Shown here: in pieces, positions 18,531-27,547 of the stretch
How positions within the stretch are numbered: position 1 is the first letter of the stretch
Layout: each line of letters begins with the position of its first letter
Assembly (NCBI RefSeq): GCF_014651375.1
Contig: NZ_BMWT01000008.1
Span: 1-64,000 of the forward strand
Reading direction: 5' to 3'
Length of the DNA stretch: 64,000 nt
Origin: Tateyamaria omphalii
Lineage (GTDB): Bacteria > Pseudomonadota > Alphaproteobacteria > Rhodobacterales > Rhodobacteraceae
Notes under the pieces: generated by a model
What the model was told of the DNA's origin: nothing
The model's input: the letters and a program-made list of their open reading frames with translations, nothing else
Databases searched by the model: none
Translations under genes and position numbers: made by a program

Positions 18531-19435
18531 TCACCTGCCTTCGGATCAAGCACGTCGCGCAACCCGTCACCAAGTAGGTTGAACGCAAGCGACACGGTAA
18601 AGATCGCCAGCCCCGGCATGGTAGCAACCCACCAGTGGTCGAGAATGAAGCGACGCCCCTCCGAAATCATAGCACCCCATTCAGGGCTGGGCGGTTGTGC
18701 ACCAAGGCCCAAAAAGCCAAGACCCGCAGCCGCAAGGATGATACCCGCCATATCCAGCGTCACGCGCACAATGAGCGACGACACACAAAGCGGCCAAATG
18801 TGCTTGGTGATGATCCGCAGGCCACCGGCGCCTTGCAGTTTGATCGCCGATATGTAGTCAGACGACCGGATGGTCAGCGTCTCCGCCCGCGCGATACGTG
18901 CATAGGGAGGCCATGCGGTCAAAGAGATTGCAATCACCGCATTCTCAATCCCCGCCCCCAGTGCAGCCACGAAAGCCAACGCAAGCACCAGCCGCGGGAA
19001 GGCTAGGAAAATGTCCGTAATCCGCATCAGGACAATATCAACCCAGCCACCAACATAGCCCGAAACGGTCCCCACCAAGAGACCGACGATGGGGGCAATC
19101 ATGGCCACCAAAGCCACGATATAAAGGGTGATCCGCGCACCGTAGATCAGTCGGGACAAAATATCTCGGCCCAGGCTGTCAGTGCCAAGAATGTGTCCTT
19201 CGGACCCCAAAGGCGCGAGCCTGTTACCAAGGTCCTGCACATACGGATCATGCGGCGCCAGCAGCGGTGCTGCGGCCGCGATCAGGACCAATGCCAACAG
19301 AATACCCAGCCCTATCATGGCCATGGTGTTCGCGCGGAACGCAAGCCAGCCCTGATACAATGCGGACAGTTTTGCATGGCGGCGCGAGGTAGGCGTATCC
19401 GTCAGAAGCCAGGCGCGAAGTGTCTGTTCCGCCAT
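18527..19435 (-). CDS. Dipeptide ABC transporter permease, DppC type
   Basis: A 302-residue permease with an N-terminal cytoplasmic stretch, about six membrane helices, the early LGTDSLGRDILSRLIYG motif and an EAA loop (DYISAIKLQGAGGLRIITKHI). All are standard for DppC-type subunits. It abuts the DppB-type gene and overlaps the next ATPase gene, so all are translated as a unit. Confidence 0.9.
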   Translation of the reverse strand: MAEQTLRAWLLTDTPTSRRHAKLSALYQGWLAFRANTMAMIGLGILLALVLIAAAAPLLAPHDPYVQDLGNRLAPLGSEGHILGTDSLGRDILSRLIYGARITLYIVALVAMIAPIVGLLVGTVSGYVGGWVDIVLMRITDIFLAFPRLVLALAFVAALGAGIENAVIAISLTAWPPYARIARAETLTIRSSDYISAIKLQGAGGLRIITKHIWPLCVSSLIVRVTLDMAGIILAAAGLGFLGLGAQPPSPEWGAMISEGRRFILDHWWVATMPGLAIFTVSLAFNLLGDGLRDVLDPKAGE

Positions 19436-20494
19436 CTATTTCGCCCTCGGATCAAAAATCTTGTAAAGCAAGTCGGAGAAAATATTGAGAAGAATGAAGA
19501 TCAACCCGACAACAACGGTTCCCCCAAGCACGGCATTCATATCGGCGCTCAACAAGGCAGTGGTGATATAGCTGCCAATGCCGGGCCACGAGAAAATGAT
19601 TTCCGTCAAAACCGACCCTTCAAGCAGGTTCGCATAGCTAAGCGCAATCACCGTGATCAACTGCACGCGGATGTTCTTAAACGCGTGCTTCCAGATGACA
19701 TCCCACTCGGACATGCCCTTGACCCGTGCGGTGGTGATGTATTCAGCGCTCAGCTGTTCCAGCATGAAGGACCGGGTCATCCGGCTGATGTACGCCAACG
19801 AAAAATACCCCAAGAGCGAGGCAGGCAAGATGATGTGGCTGAACGCATCCTTGAAAACGTCCCAATTGCCGTCCAGTGCAGCATCGACAAGGATCAAACC
19901 TGTGACACTCGGCACGACATCCACATAGAAAATGCCGACGCGCCCCGGGCCGCCAACCCAGCCGAGGATACCGTAAAAGACCAGAAGCCCCATCAGGCCA
20001 AGCCAGAAAATCGGCATCGAATAACCGACCAACGCCAACACACGGGCCACCTGATCGATCCAAGACCCCTTGCGCGCCGCCGCAACGACACCAAGCGGAA
20101 CGCCAATGACGATCCCGATGAAGATACCCAGGGTCGCCAGCTCAAGCGTCGCCGGGAAAACACGAGCGATATCCTCGGACACCGGTCTAGCGTTCAGAAG
20201 GGAGGTGCCGAAATCCAGATGCAGCACGTCCCAGATGTAGTAGCCGAACTGTACAACCAGCGGTTTGTCGAGCCCAAGCTCGAGGAAAACGGCGTCATAG
20301 GTCGACTGCGATGCGCGTTCGCCGACAATGGCAAGCACCGGATCGATCGGCATCACGCGACCGATGATGAAAGTAACGAACAATAGCCCGAGCATCGTCA
20401 CCGCAATCGAGCCAAGCGTCAGGGCGGTTGTCTTGATCCATGGAGGAAGGGACACGCGCGCGCGCCCCTTCCCACCGTCCTCTGTGAGGGCCAT
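19436..20494 (-). CDS. Dipeptide ABC transporter permease, DppB type
   Basis: A 352-residue permease with one N-terminal helix, a periplasmic loop, and the EYITTARVKGMSEWDVIWKH EAA-type loop. The C-terminal TEIIFSWPGIGSYI motif identifies the DppB group. Its stop is directly followed by the start of the DppC-type gene, with no space between. It is somewhat longer at its N terminus than E. coli DppB. Confidence 0.9.
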   Translation of the reverse strand: MALTEDGGKGRARVSLPPWIKTTALTLGSIAVTMLGLLFVTFIIGRVMPIDPVLAIVGERASQSTYDAVFLELGLDKPLVVQFGYYIWDVLHLDFGTSLLNARPVSEDIARVFPATLELATLGIFIGIVIGVPLGVVAAARKGSWIDQVARVLALVGYSMPIFWLGLMGLLVFYGILGWVGGPGRVGIFYVDVVPSVTGLILVDAALDGNWDVFKDAFSHIILPASLLGYFSLAYISRMTRSFMLEQLSAEYITTARVKGMSEWDVIWKHAFKNIRVQLITVIALSYANLLEGSVLTEIIFSWPGIGSYITTALLSADMNAVLGGTVVVGLIFILLNIFSDLLYKIFDPRAK

Positions 20495-22090
20495 TTACTT
20501 TGTGACCTGCCAATAGGCTGCAGACGTCACGGCCTGACCGGTGGACCAGTCCATTACGTTGTCACGCACAGCCGATTGCTCGATCTGCTGGAACATGATG
20601 ACGAATGGCGACGTCTCCCGGAACTCGGCCTGAATGTCCTGGTACATCTGGACGCGCGCATCACGGTCATTTTCGACCACGGCCGCCTCAACCTTTTCGG
20701 TTAGCCCGCCAGTGTCCCAGCTGTTCCGCCAAGCCAGAAGACCTGTGGCCTGTGCCGCGTCAGAATTGTCAGGGTTGTACGCAAATGTACCCGCGTTGGT
20801 TTGCGGATCAGGATAGTCCGGTCCCCAGGCACCCAGATACACATCAAGTTCACGCGCCCGATACCGTGCCAGGATCTGCTTGGCGGTGCCGACGGTGATG
20901 TTCACCTTGATGCCAGCCTGCGCGGCAGCATTCTGGAAACTCTGGCCAATCTCGATCCGTTCCTGTGCTTCACGCACGCCAATTTCCACTTCGAGGTTTT
21001 CGACCCCGGCAGCCGCCAAAAGTTCCTTGGCTTTTTCGATGTTGTAAGAGAACGGGTTCTCCTCAGATGCACCCAGATAGGTCGCCGGCAGGAAGTTCTG
21101 ATGGATCGTGTACTGGCCCTTCAGGAAACTGTCGCGCATGCCTTCATAGTCGATAAGGTATTTGAACGCCTGCCGCACTTCGGGTTTGGACAACTCGGGG
21201 TGCTTCTGGTTCAGCGCGAGGTACATCAGACGACCCTTCAGCTCGTCTTCGATCTTTACGCCGTCGGCTTTGGACGCACCCGCGATGTCTTCAGGATTAA
21301 GATTGCGGGCAATATCGACATCACCGCGCTCCAGCAAAAGCCGTTGCGACGCGCTCTCCAGCACGTGGCGCACAATGACGCGTTCCATCGCTGGTGCACC
21401 GCCGTAATAGTCCGGGTTGGACGACATGGTAACGCTCTCATTGGGCTTCCAGCCATCAAGCTTGTATGGCCCCGAACCGGCCGAGTTCGTCTTGAGCCAC
21501 TCATTGCCCATATCGCCGTCGACTTCGTTCGCCATGACGGTTTGCTTATCAACGATTGCCCCAATTGTGGCGGTCAGGCAGTTGAGCACGAAAGACGTCG
21601 CATACCGCTTGTCCGTCGTGATCATCAGCTTGTTGCCGTCTGCACGGATCGTCTCGGTCGCGTTTTCCGCGGTAAACCCAAACTGGGTCAGAATGAACGC
21701 TGGTGTCTTGTTCAAAATAACAGCGCGCTGCAGCGAAAAGGCGGCATCTTCGGCAGTCACCGGGTTGCCGGAATGAAATGTCACCCCTTCCCGCATCGTG
21801 AAGGTGATGGTTTTGCCGTCTTCCGAGACCTCCCAGCTTTCGGCCAGGTCCGGTTTGTACCCTGCAGCCAGATCATTTGGGTCCAGGCTGACAAGGCGGC
21901 TATAAATGTTTCTGCTGATATCAGAGCCCGCGAATTCAAAGCTTTCAGCAGGATCAATCGTGGTGACATCGTCAATCCGATGCGCGATCACCAGCATGTT
22001 CGCCGGTGTCTCGGCCACGGCCGAGAATGAGGTGACGCTGACGGCAACGCCAATCGCGACGCCCGTAAGCAATTTCGCAAAAGTATTCAT
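20495..22090 (-). CDS. ABC peptide-binding protein, family 5 (first paralogue of the operon)
   Basis: A 531-residue periplasmic protein. The ATG at 22090 behind GAGGAAG gives a clear signal peptide (MNTFAKLLTGVAIGVAVSV, cleavage near SAVAE); the frame further upstream is not needed. The mature part begins TPANMLVIAHRIDDVTTIDPAESFEF, closely like the second binding protein 3.5 kb away. It shares LVDYEGM-like and FHSGNPV motifs with it. The gene follows a membrane-dipeptidase gene, so short peptides are the likely ligands. Confidence 0.9.
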   Translation of the reverse strand: MNTFAKLLTGVAIGVAVSVTSFSAVAETPANMLVIAHRIDDVTTIDPAESFEFAGSDISRNIYSRLVSLDPNDLAAGYKPDLAESWEVSEDGKTITFTMREGVTFHSGNPVTAEDAAFSLQRAVILNKTPAFILTQFGFTAENATETIRADGNKLMITTDKRYATSFVLNCLTATIGAIVDKQTVMANEVDGDMGNEWLKTNSAGSGPYKLDGWKPNESVTMSSNPDYYGGAPAMERVIVRHVLESASQRLLLERGDVDIARNLNPEDIAGASKADGVKIEDELKGRLMYLALNQKHPELSKPEVRQAFKYLIDYEGMRDSFLKGQYTIHQNFLPATYLGASEENPFSYNIEKAKELLAAAGVENLEVEIGVREAQERIEIGQSFQNAAAQAGIKVNITVGTAKQILARYRARELDVYLGAWGPDYPDPQTNAGTFAYNPDNSDAAQATGLLAWRNSWDTGGLTEKVEAAVVENDRDARVQMYQDIQAEFRETSPFVIMFQQIEQSAVRDNVMDWSTGQAVTSAAYWQVTK

Positions 22091-22136
22091 GTGATATCTT
22101 CCTCTGTTGTCTAAATGGTTTTTTGTTTCGCCTGGA

Positions 22137-23252
22137 TTATGATCCCCAGGTTCTCTCAAGCACTCTTAGCCAGTTTCCATGGCAGAGCTTCGTCATCAAA
22201 TCGTCATCGTAGCCATGTCGCTGCATGGCTGCTCTCAATTTCGGCAGATCAGCACTGGATTTGAGCACTTCCGGAACAACCGCTCCGTCGTAATCAGATC
22301 CAAACCCAACACGATCTTCGCCAAGACTCTCAATCAAATGGTCGAGGTGACGGATCATCAATTCCAGCGGCACGTCGGACAGCATCTTGCCATCCGGGCG
22401 CAGGAACGCTGCCGCAAAATTCAAACCCACCATACCATCGCTTTCGGCAATTGCCTCAAGTTGTTTGTCTGTCAGGTTTCGGGAATGCGGACAGATGGCG
22501 TGCACGTTTGAATGTGTCGCCACCAAAGGTTTGGTGGAATAGCGGGCCACATCCCAAAAACCTGCCTCGTTAAGGTGCGACAGGTCTATCATGATGCCCA
22601 GATCGTTGCACCGTTTGACAAGACGCAATCCGTGATCCGTAAGGCCGGGTCCAATGTCAGGCGTGCTGGGGTATCGAAAAGGAACACCATGACCAAAGAT
22701 GGTGTCCCGGCTCCAAACAGGCCCCAAGGATCGCAACCCGGCTCGATACAGCACTTCAAGCGTGTTCAGATCCGGATCAATCGCTTCGGCCCCTTCAATG
22801 TGAAAAATGGCTGCGATCTTTCCGGCGTTCAGGCAGCTCCTGATCTCGTTGGCGGTGCGGCACACACACAGCCCGCCCTGTTTCTCCAGATCGAACAGGA
22901 TCGCGGCCTGGGACATGACAATCGGAAATGCATCCTCCCAGTTTATCGCATCCGGCAACGCGAGGTCGTAGGTGTCTTTGGTCATCTCCGCGAACTTGTC
23001 GTCTGCGTCCATAGGGGACGGAACGAAAACGGCGAAGAAACCACCGCCCAGTCCTCCAGACTTCGCTGAGGGCAGATCGATCGCGCCTTCATCACCGTTC
23101 AAGAAACGTTCTGCAGCCGATGCCTGACCAGATCGATAGAGTTTCAGAAGCACATCATTGTGCCCATCGAAGATGGTCGGGCCGTTTGCGTGTCTCAATG
23201 GTCGGGATCCCAGGCTATGCCAACCCGAGCATCTTATTCCACAAAACCTCAT
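22137..23252 (-). CDS. Membrane dipeptidase (renal dipeptidase, peptidase M19 family)
   Basis: The protein shows the M19 zinc-site start FDGHNDVLLKLYRSG and later IEGAEAIDPD, LSHLNEAGFWDVAR, ATHSNVHAICPHSRNL and GFGSDYDGA, all typical of the family. It cleaves dipeptides, often with a D- or unusual C-terminal residue. The open frame runs far into the divergent LysR gene; the ATG at 23252 (371 aa) or the TTG at 23198 (353 aa, behind GGGAT) are the realistic starts. It is the first gene of the dipeptide import operon. Cytoplasmic location is likely since no signal peptide is seen. Confidence 0.87.
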   Translation of the reverse strand: MRFCGIRCSGWHSLGSRPLRHANGPTIFDGHNDVLLKLYRSGQASAAERFLNGDEGAIDLPSAKSGGLGGGFFAVFVPSPMDADDKFAEMTKDTYDLALPDAINWEDAFPIVMSQAAILFDLEKQGGLCVCRTANEIRSCLNAGKIAAIFHIEGAEAIDPDLNTLEVLYRAGLRSLGPVWSRDTIFGHGVPFRYPSTPDIGPGLTDHGLRLVKRCNDLGIMIDLSHLNEAGFWDVARYSTKPLVATHSNVHAICPHSRNLTDKQLEAIAESDGMVGLNFAAAFLRPDGKMLSDVPLELMIRHLDHLIESLGEDRVGFGSDYDGAVVPEVLKSSADLPKLRAAMQRHGYDDDLMTKLCHGNWLRVLERTWGS

Positions 23253-23298
23253 AGACCAGATGTCAAAGTATGAATAAACATCATAGACTGATGATGTT
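23250..23298. promoter_or_regulatory. Candidate LysR operator in the divergent dipeptidase/LysR promoter
   Basis: The interval holds a perfect 8-bp inverted repeat (AACATCAT at 23277-23284, ATGATGTT at 23291-23298). It also holds two direct CATAGAC copies (23250-23256 and 23282-23288) whose starts are 32 bp apart, about three helical turns. A dyad plus a second, phased copy is what LysR-type regulators often bind. The left copy overlaps the ATG at 23252, which would favour the TTG start for the dipeptidase. Confidence 0.5.
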
Positions 23299-23313
23299 AA
23301 TGAAGAGGGCCCC

Positions 23314-24222
23314 ATGGCTGGACGAACTTGGCACAGCCTTCCTGAGTATGAAGCGCTCCGCGCATTGATGGAAAGCGGAACCACGTCGCAGGCAGCGGTG
23401 CGGTTGGGCCTGTCCCAGTCAGCGGTCAGCCGATCCATTGCCAGCCTCGAGGCCCGTCTTGGTCGCATCCTGTTCGAACGGGATGGTGGCCGTTTGCGGC
23501 CCACAACAGAGGCGGCGCAACTGAACAGGCGGCTGGACCCCCTCTTTGAAGCGCTTGATCGCATTGACGGCCCCACCGAACCTGCGCAGGAGACACTGCG
23601 CCTGACTGCGCCTCCCACCTTTGCACACCGTTTTCTTGTCGGACATGTCGCAAGTTTCTTGCGCGCAAACCCCCATTTCTTCGTCAGCCTCGAGGTGGTG
23701 TCGTCCGAGGATGTCATAAGACGAATACAGGAAGACCGATCAGACCTCGGCCTGTCTGGCGTGGATCTCACCCGCGAGGGGGTAAAGCTCACACCGTACC
23801 GGCATTCGGAAGCCGCATGCGCGATGCCAAAGGATCACGATCTTGCCCGGTTCGACGTCATCAAGCCCGAAAATCTGCACGGACATCCCCTGATCGCTCT
23901 CAGCCACCGTCACTCCCGAAGGGCGCAGCTGGAAAAGGTTCTGACCAACCACCGCAGCGTTCCCAAAATCGTCGCCGAAGTGTCAACATCCTTCGCAGCC
24001 GTGGATCTGGCACAAACGGGTCTCGGCGTGACCATCGTCAACCCATTCCCGGTGGCACAATACCGCTCTGACAACGTCATATTCCGCGAATTCGCCTCTC
24101 CAATCGAGTACCGCACATACTTCGTAACATCAGATCACAAACCAACACCTGCCATCGCCCGCGCCTTTATTCGGCACTTGCGGCTCCACACCATAAAAAC
24201 GCCCTTTACCCAAGCAACCTAG
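23314..24222 (+). CDS. LysR-family transcriptional regulator of the dipeptide operon
   Basis: A 302-residue LysR protein. The N-terminal winged helix is plain (LMESGTTSQAAVRLGLSQSAVSRSIASLEARLG), followed by a linker helix and a periplasmic-binding-fold effector domain. It is transcribed away from the dipeptidase-transporter operon, the classic LysR layout, so it most likely controls that operon and itself. Effector unknown, perhaps a dipeptide or released amino acid. Confidence 0.9.
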   Translation: MAGRTWHSLPEYEALRALMESGTTSQAAVRLGLSQSAVSRSIASLEARLGRILFERDGGRLRPTTEAAQLNRRLDPLFEALDRIDGPTEPAQETLRLTAPPTFAHRFLVGHVASFLRANPHFFVSLEVVSSEDVIRRIQEDRSDLGLSGVDLTREGVKLTPYRHSEAACAMPKDHDLARFDVIKPENLHGHPLIALSHRHSRRAQLEKVLTNHRSVPKIVAEVSTSFAAVDLAQTGLGVTIVNPFPVAQYRSDNVIFREFASPIEYRTYFVTSDHKPTPAIARAFIRHLRLHTIKTPFTQAT

Positions 24223-24302
24223 CGCTGGCGCATGTGGCCAACATCTTGCACGACACAGGAACGCCGCCACATCCATCCCCATGACCCGGCCTGCGACACG
24301 GA

Positions 24303-25313
24303 TTACTTACGTTTCCAATAGGCCGAGACATAGCGCTGTGATTTCGGGTGACGCAAAATCTGATCACTGGTCCGAAGCGCATTGATATGTCCGGCCTCCG
24401 CCGCGATCCACAGATATCCGTCAGCACAGTCTGACGCGGCGGCCGATACGGTGCTGACAAAGTCAGGCGGCTCAACCCAATCAACCGTCAGCCCGTCATG
24501 GCACGGGATTGGGTAATCGCGCTGACCTGAATGGTTCAGCAGGATCACCCTGCCCTGCGCGCCCTCGGGAAGACCATCAATGATGCGCGATACGGCCGGG
24601 TATGCGGTTTCGTCACCAGCCAGAACAACCCGACATGCGTCCAGAATCCCACCTCCGCCTGGCCCGACCAGCGCAACGGACGTGCCTGGGGCCGCAGCAA
24701 CGGCCCACTCCGATGTCCGTCCACCCGCGTGCACGAAGACATCAACGTCAATCTCGTCCCCACGGTGCGCGCGCGCGGTGTAGACCGGGCGGTGAAGCGC
24801 CTTGGCACCCGCTGGCCAACGCGTCGACCCATTGGACGCCAGCGTCGGCCATTCAGGTGCGCTGTCATCCAAGCGGGGCAAGACAAACCGAAAATGAATG
24901 ACGTGGTCACCAAAACCATCCGGCTTTGAAAGGGTCAGCGTCACGCGTTGAAACGACGCACACAGCCGCGTTGTCGTCTTGATTTCAGCGAACTGAAAAT
25001 TTGGCGGTCTCAACCCGCTCTGAACAGTGTCGGACCACGCGATTTGCGCCGCCACATCCGGTTGGACATGAGAAATATGCGCAACCAGACTGTCGCGTAG
25101 GACGTGCAGATTGCTCACCCCGTCTGCCTCGACCTCCAGCCTGAACCCGTTTCGATCACGCCGGGCGATGCCGAATACGCCATAGTCCGACTGGATTCTA
25201 AGCTGGTTTGCCTCCTCTTGCAGCACTGGCAGCTCGTGTTCAGCAGCTTCGTTCAGCATCAGCATCCGCATGGCGGAAAATCCCATACCTTCTATGTCGG
25301 AATACACTTTCAT
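24303..25313 (-). CDS. Siderophore-interacting protein (FAD-dependent ferric-siderophore reductase) with DUF2218-like N domain
   Basis: A 336-residue protein. The first ~95 residues resemble a DUF2218 domain (LQEEANQLRIQSDYGVFGI), followed by the SIP FAD-binding barrel with RPVYTARA and FVHAGGRTSEWAVAAAPGTSVALVGPGG. The NAD(P)H-side ends with WIAAEAGHINALR and SAYWKR, signature features of the ViuB/YqjH group. It reduces ferric siderophores in the cytoplasm to free the iron. No siderophore transporter gene is adjacent. Confidence 0.9.
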   Translation of the reverse strand: MKVYSDIEGMGFSAMRMLMLNEAAEHELPVLQEEANQLRIQSDYGVFGIARRDRNGFRLEVEADGVSNLHVLRDSLVAHISHVQPDVAAQIAWSDTVQSGLRPPNFQFAEIKTTTRLCASFQRVTLTLSKPDGFGDHVIHFRFVLPRLDDSAPEWPTLASNGSTRWPAGAKALHRPVYTARAHRGDEIDVDVFVHAGGRTSEWAVAAAPGTSVALVGPGGGGILDACRVVLAGDETAYPAVSRIIDGLPEGAQGRVILLNHSGQRDYPIPCHDGLTVDWVEPPDFVSTVSAAASDCADGYLWIAAEAGHINALRTSDQILRHPKSQRYVSAYWKRK

Positions 25314-25565
25314 GGCGCCCTCTCAATGTGACATGAGATGTGGCAGCAGCGTGCAGACTCGGGGTCACATGCGACCCGGACTTTGGATCGCGATTGTGTC
25401 GACCATGGTCACGACAGCAGGCCAATCACCTCTTTTACAGGAATTGAAACCAGGTGGCTGGCGGGCATCGCGGGCTGACCCAATGATATGCCTCGCCGGA
25501 CACAGATTGACCAGCATGATCAATCGCGCATGTGCCGACGGTTTGAACCAGCCATGTCCGTGCGG

Positions 25566-26507
25566 CTAGCGTTCGCCGCGACGATAGGGAACCATAAGTG
25601 CCTCTGGAACCTGCGCGCGCCGCGCAACCAGGACAAGGGCCCCGATCGACAGAAAGTAAGGCGCCATCAAGAACAACTGGTAAGGGACACCCTCGACCAC
25701 GGTTTGCAGCCGCAGCTGATACGCATCGAAGAAGGCAAAAAGAAGCGCACCAAGCAATGCCTTGCCCGGTCGCCAAGAGGCAAAGACGACAAGGGCGATG
25801 CAGATCCATCCCCGGCCCTGAACCATTTCAGGAAAGAAACTGTTGAAAGCCGCTGTCGTCAGGAATGCCCCACCAACGGCCATCAGCGCCGATCCGGCCA
25901 CAACAGCCCCGATGCGTATACGCAGCGGGTTAAGTCCCTGCGCCTCAACCGCGTGAGGGTTCTCGCCGGTCATACGAATGGCCAGCCCCAGCGGCGTACG
26001 CGCCAGCACGTAAGCCATCACCACAACAGACAACAATGCCAGATAGGTCGGAACGGTCTGTGAAAACAGGATCGGGCCAAGGCCGGGGATATCGGACAAG
26101 ATCGGGATGTCGAGGGGGCGAAACGGTTCGATCGTCGGGGGAAGGTCACCCACCACCACGATCAGCCGGTACAGGTAATAGGACAGCGAAGAAGCAAACA
26201 GAGTGATGCCAAGCCCGGACACGTGCTGCGACAGGCCAAGCGGCACAGTAAGCATGGCATGCAACAGGCCCATCATCCCACCGCTGAGCGCTGCAACCAG
26301 CAAACCCGTCCACAGATCGCCCCCCATATAGACAGTGAGCCACCCCACCATGGCGCCCATGGTCATAATCCCCTCGATCCCGAGGTTTAGCACGCCAGAT
26401 CGCTCACACAAAAGTGCACCCAGAACCCCGAATATCAAAGGGGTCGCGATACGAAGCACGGCAGCCCAGAGGCTGGTATTCAGCAGCAGATCGATCGCTT
26501 CCATCAT
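25566..26507 (-). CDS. ABC permease of a BMP/nucleoside-type importer (YufQ-like)
   Basis: A 313-residue permease of the BPD_transp_2 group, with ~9 membrane segments and the LCERSGVLNLGIEGIMTMGAMVGW motif typical of YufQ/NupQ. Starting at ATG 26507, it overlaps the upstream permease stop (ATGATGG). It is the last gene of the six-gene importer operon. It partners the other permease and the double ATPase. Confidence 0.88.
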   Translation of the reverse strand: MMEAIDLLLNTSLWAAVLRIATPLIFGVLGALLCERSGVLNLGIEGIMTMGAMVGWLTVYMGGDLWTGLLVAALSGGMMGLLHAMLTVPLGLSQHVSGLGITLFASSLSYYLYRLIVVVGDLPPTIEPFRPLDIPILSDIPGLGPILFSQTVPTYLALLSVVVMAYVLARTPLGLAIRMTGENPHAVEAQGLNPLRIRIGAVVAGSALMAVGGAFLTTAAFNSFFPEMVQGRGWICIALVVFASWRPGKALLGALLFAFFDAYQLRLQTVVEGVPYQLFLMAPYFLSIGALVLVARRAQVPEALMVPYRRGER

Positions 26508-27547
26508 CTGCGCACCCTGTAGGTTGTGAACATGAGGGCAACCACCATGGTGAGCAGGCACAACGCTACGACAACATCAGCGATAAAGCTGGGTACGCCG
26601 GTTGCACGGCTCATGGCATCCGCCCCGACAAAGACAGTCGCGACAAAGACCGCAGCAGCCACCACGCCCGCCGGGTGCAGGGCCGCCAGCATTGCGACGA
26701 CAATCCCTGCATACCCGAACCCGGGGGACATCGTGGTGGTTACGCCAGCGGTCACGCCCAACACCTCAACCGACCCGGCCAGCCCAGCCAATGCGCCGGA
26801 CAACATCGCAACGCCCATCAAAGTTCGGGGCAACGAAATACCCGCAAAAGATGCCGCAGTGGCGTTCAGGCCCGCGGCTCGTGTCTCTGCTCCGAATACC
26901 GTGCGCGCAAGGATCAGCCAGACTGCCCCAGCCGCAGCCAGCGCGATGAGGAACCCGATATGCAGCCGTGTTCTCGGCACCAGATCAGGCAACCGGAAAT
27001 CACCGTCTACCGGCACCGAAGACGGCCAGCCAAAGGCAAGCGGGTCGCGCAAGGGGCCTTCGATCATCATGCCGACGAACAGGATAACAATGAAATTGAG
27101 CAAGAGCGTGGTGACCACCTCGTCCACGCTGAAACGCAGCCGCAGATAGGCAGGTACAGCCAAAAGCAGCGCGCCCGCCGCCATGCCTGCAAGCATGAGT
27201 ATGGGAATGCCAAGGGGGCCCGGCACGGACAGGGAATGGCCAATCCATGCGGTGATCAATGCCCCGACAAAGAACTGCCCTTCGCCACCGATGTTCCACA
27301 ACCGGGCGCGGAAGGCGACGGCGGCAGCCAGCCCCGTCAGGATCAGCGGCGTCGCGCGGGTCAGCATCTCGGTCACTGACAGGCGTGATCCCAGTGCACC
27401 GCGCAGCATTTCCGCATAAGCGCCAAACGGGTTGACCCCGGCGGCAGCAATCAGGCCCCCGGCCAGAAACAGGGCGGCCACAATCGCTGCCAGCGGGGCA
27501 ATAACGATCAGGTGCAGCGGTGCATGGGCGCGTCGTTCAAGCCGCAT
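26504..27547 (-). CDS. ABC permease of a BMP/nucleoside-type importer (YufP-like)
   Basis: A 347-residue membrane protein starting [19 protein letters not shown]. It carries AFRARLWNIGGEGQFFVGAL, the counterpart of the GxEGQ motif in YufP/NupP permeases. The ATG at 27547 overlaps the ATPase gene's end by 11 bp. Together with the second permease it forms the translocation path. Confidence 0.88.
   Translation of the reverse strand: MRLERRAHAPLHLIVIAPLAAIVAALFLAGGLIAAAGVNPFGAYAEMLRGALGSRLSVTEMLTRATPLILTGLAAAVAFRARLWNIGGEGQFFVGALITAWIGHSLSVPGPLGIPILMLAGMAAGALLLAVPAYLRLRFSVDEVVTTLLLNFIVILFVGMMIEGPLRDPLAFGWPSSVPVDGDFRLPDLVPRTRLHIGFLIALAAAGAVWLILARTVFGAETRAAGLNATAASFAGISLPRTLMGVAMLSGALAGLAGSVEVLGVTAGVTTTMSPGFGYAGIVVAMLAALHPAGVVAAAVFVATVFVGADAMSRATGVPSFIADVVVALCLLTMVVALMFTTYRVRR

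Noticed and set aside
19193..20386. Long plus-strand open frame antisense to the DppB/DppC permease genes
   Set aside because: It is basic, low-complexity protein sequence with no family motif and lies fully opposite real, well-conserved permease genes; GC-rich codon use opens such frames.
20801..22030. 409-codon plus-strand frame antisense to the first peptide-binding protein
   Set aside because: It has no domain signal and mirrors a clear family-5 binding protein on the other strand.
22137..23792. Dipeptidase read from a far upstream start as a 551-residue protein
   Set aside because: The added 180 residues are antisense to the conserved LysR coding region and lack any motif; the M19 pattern starts near base 23190.
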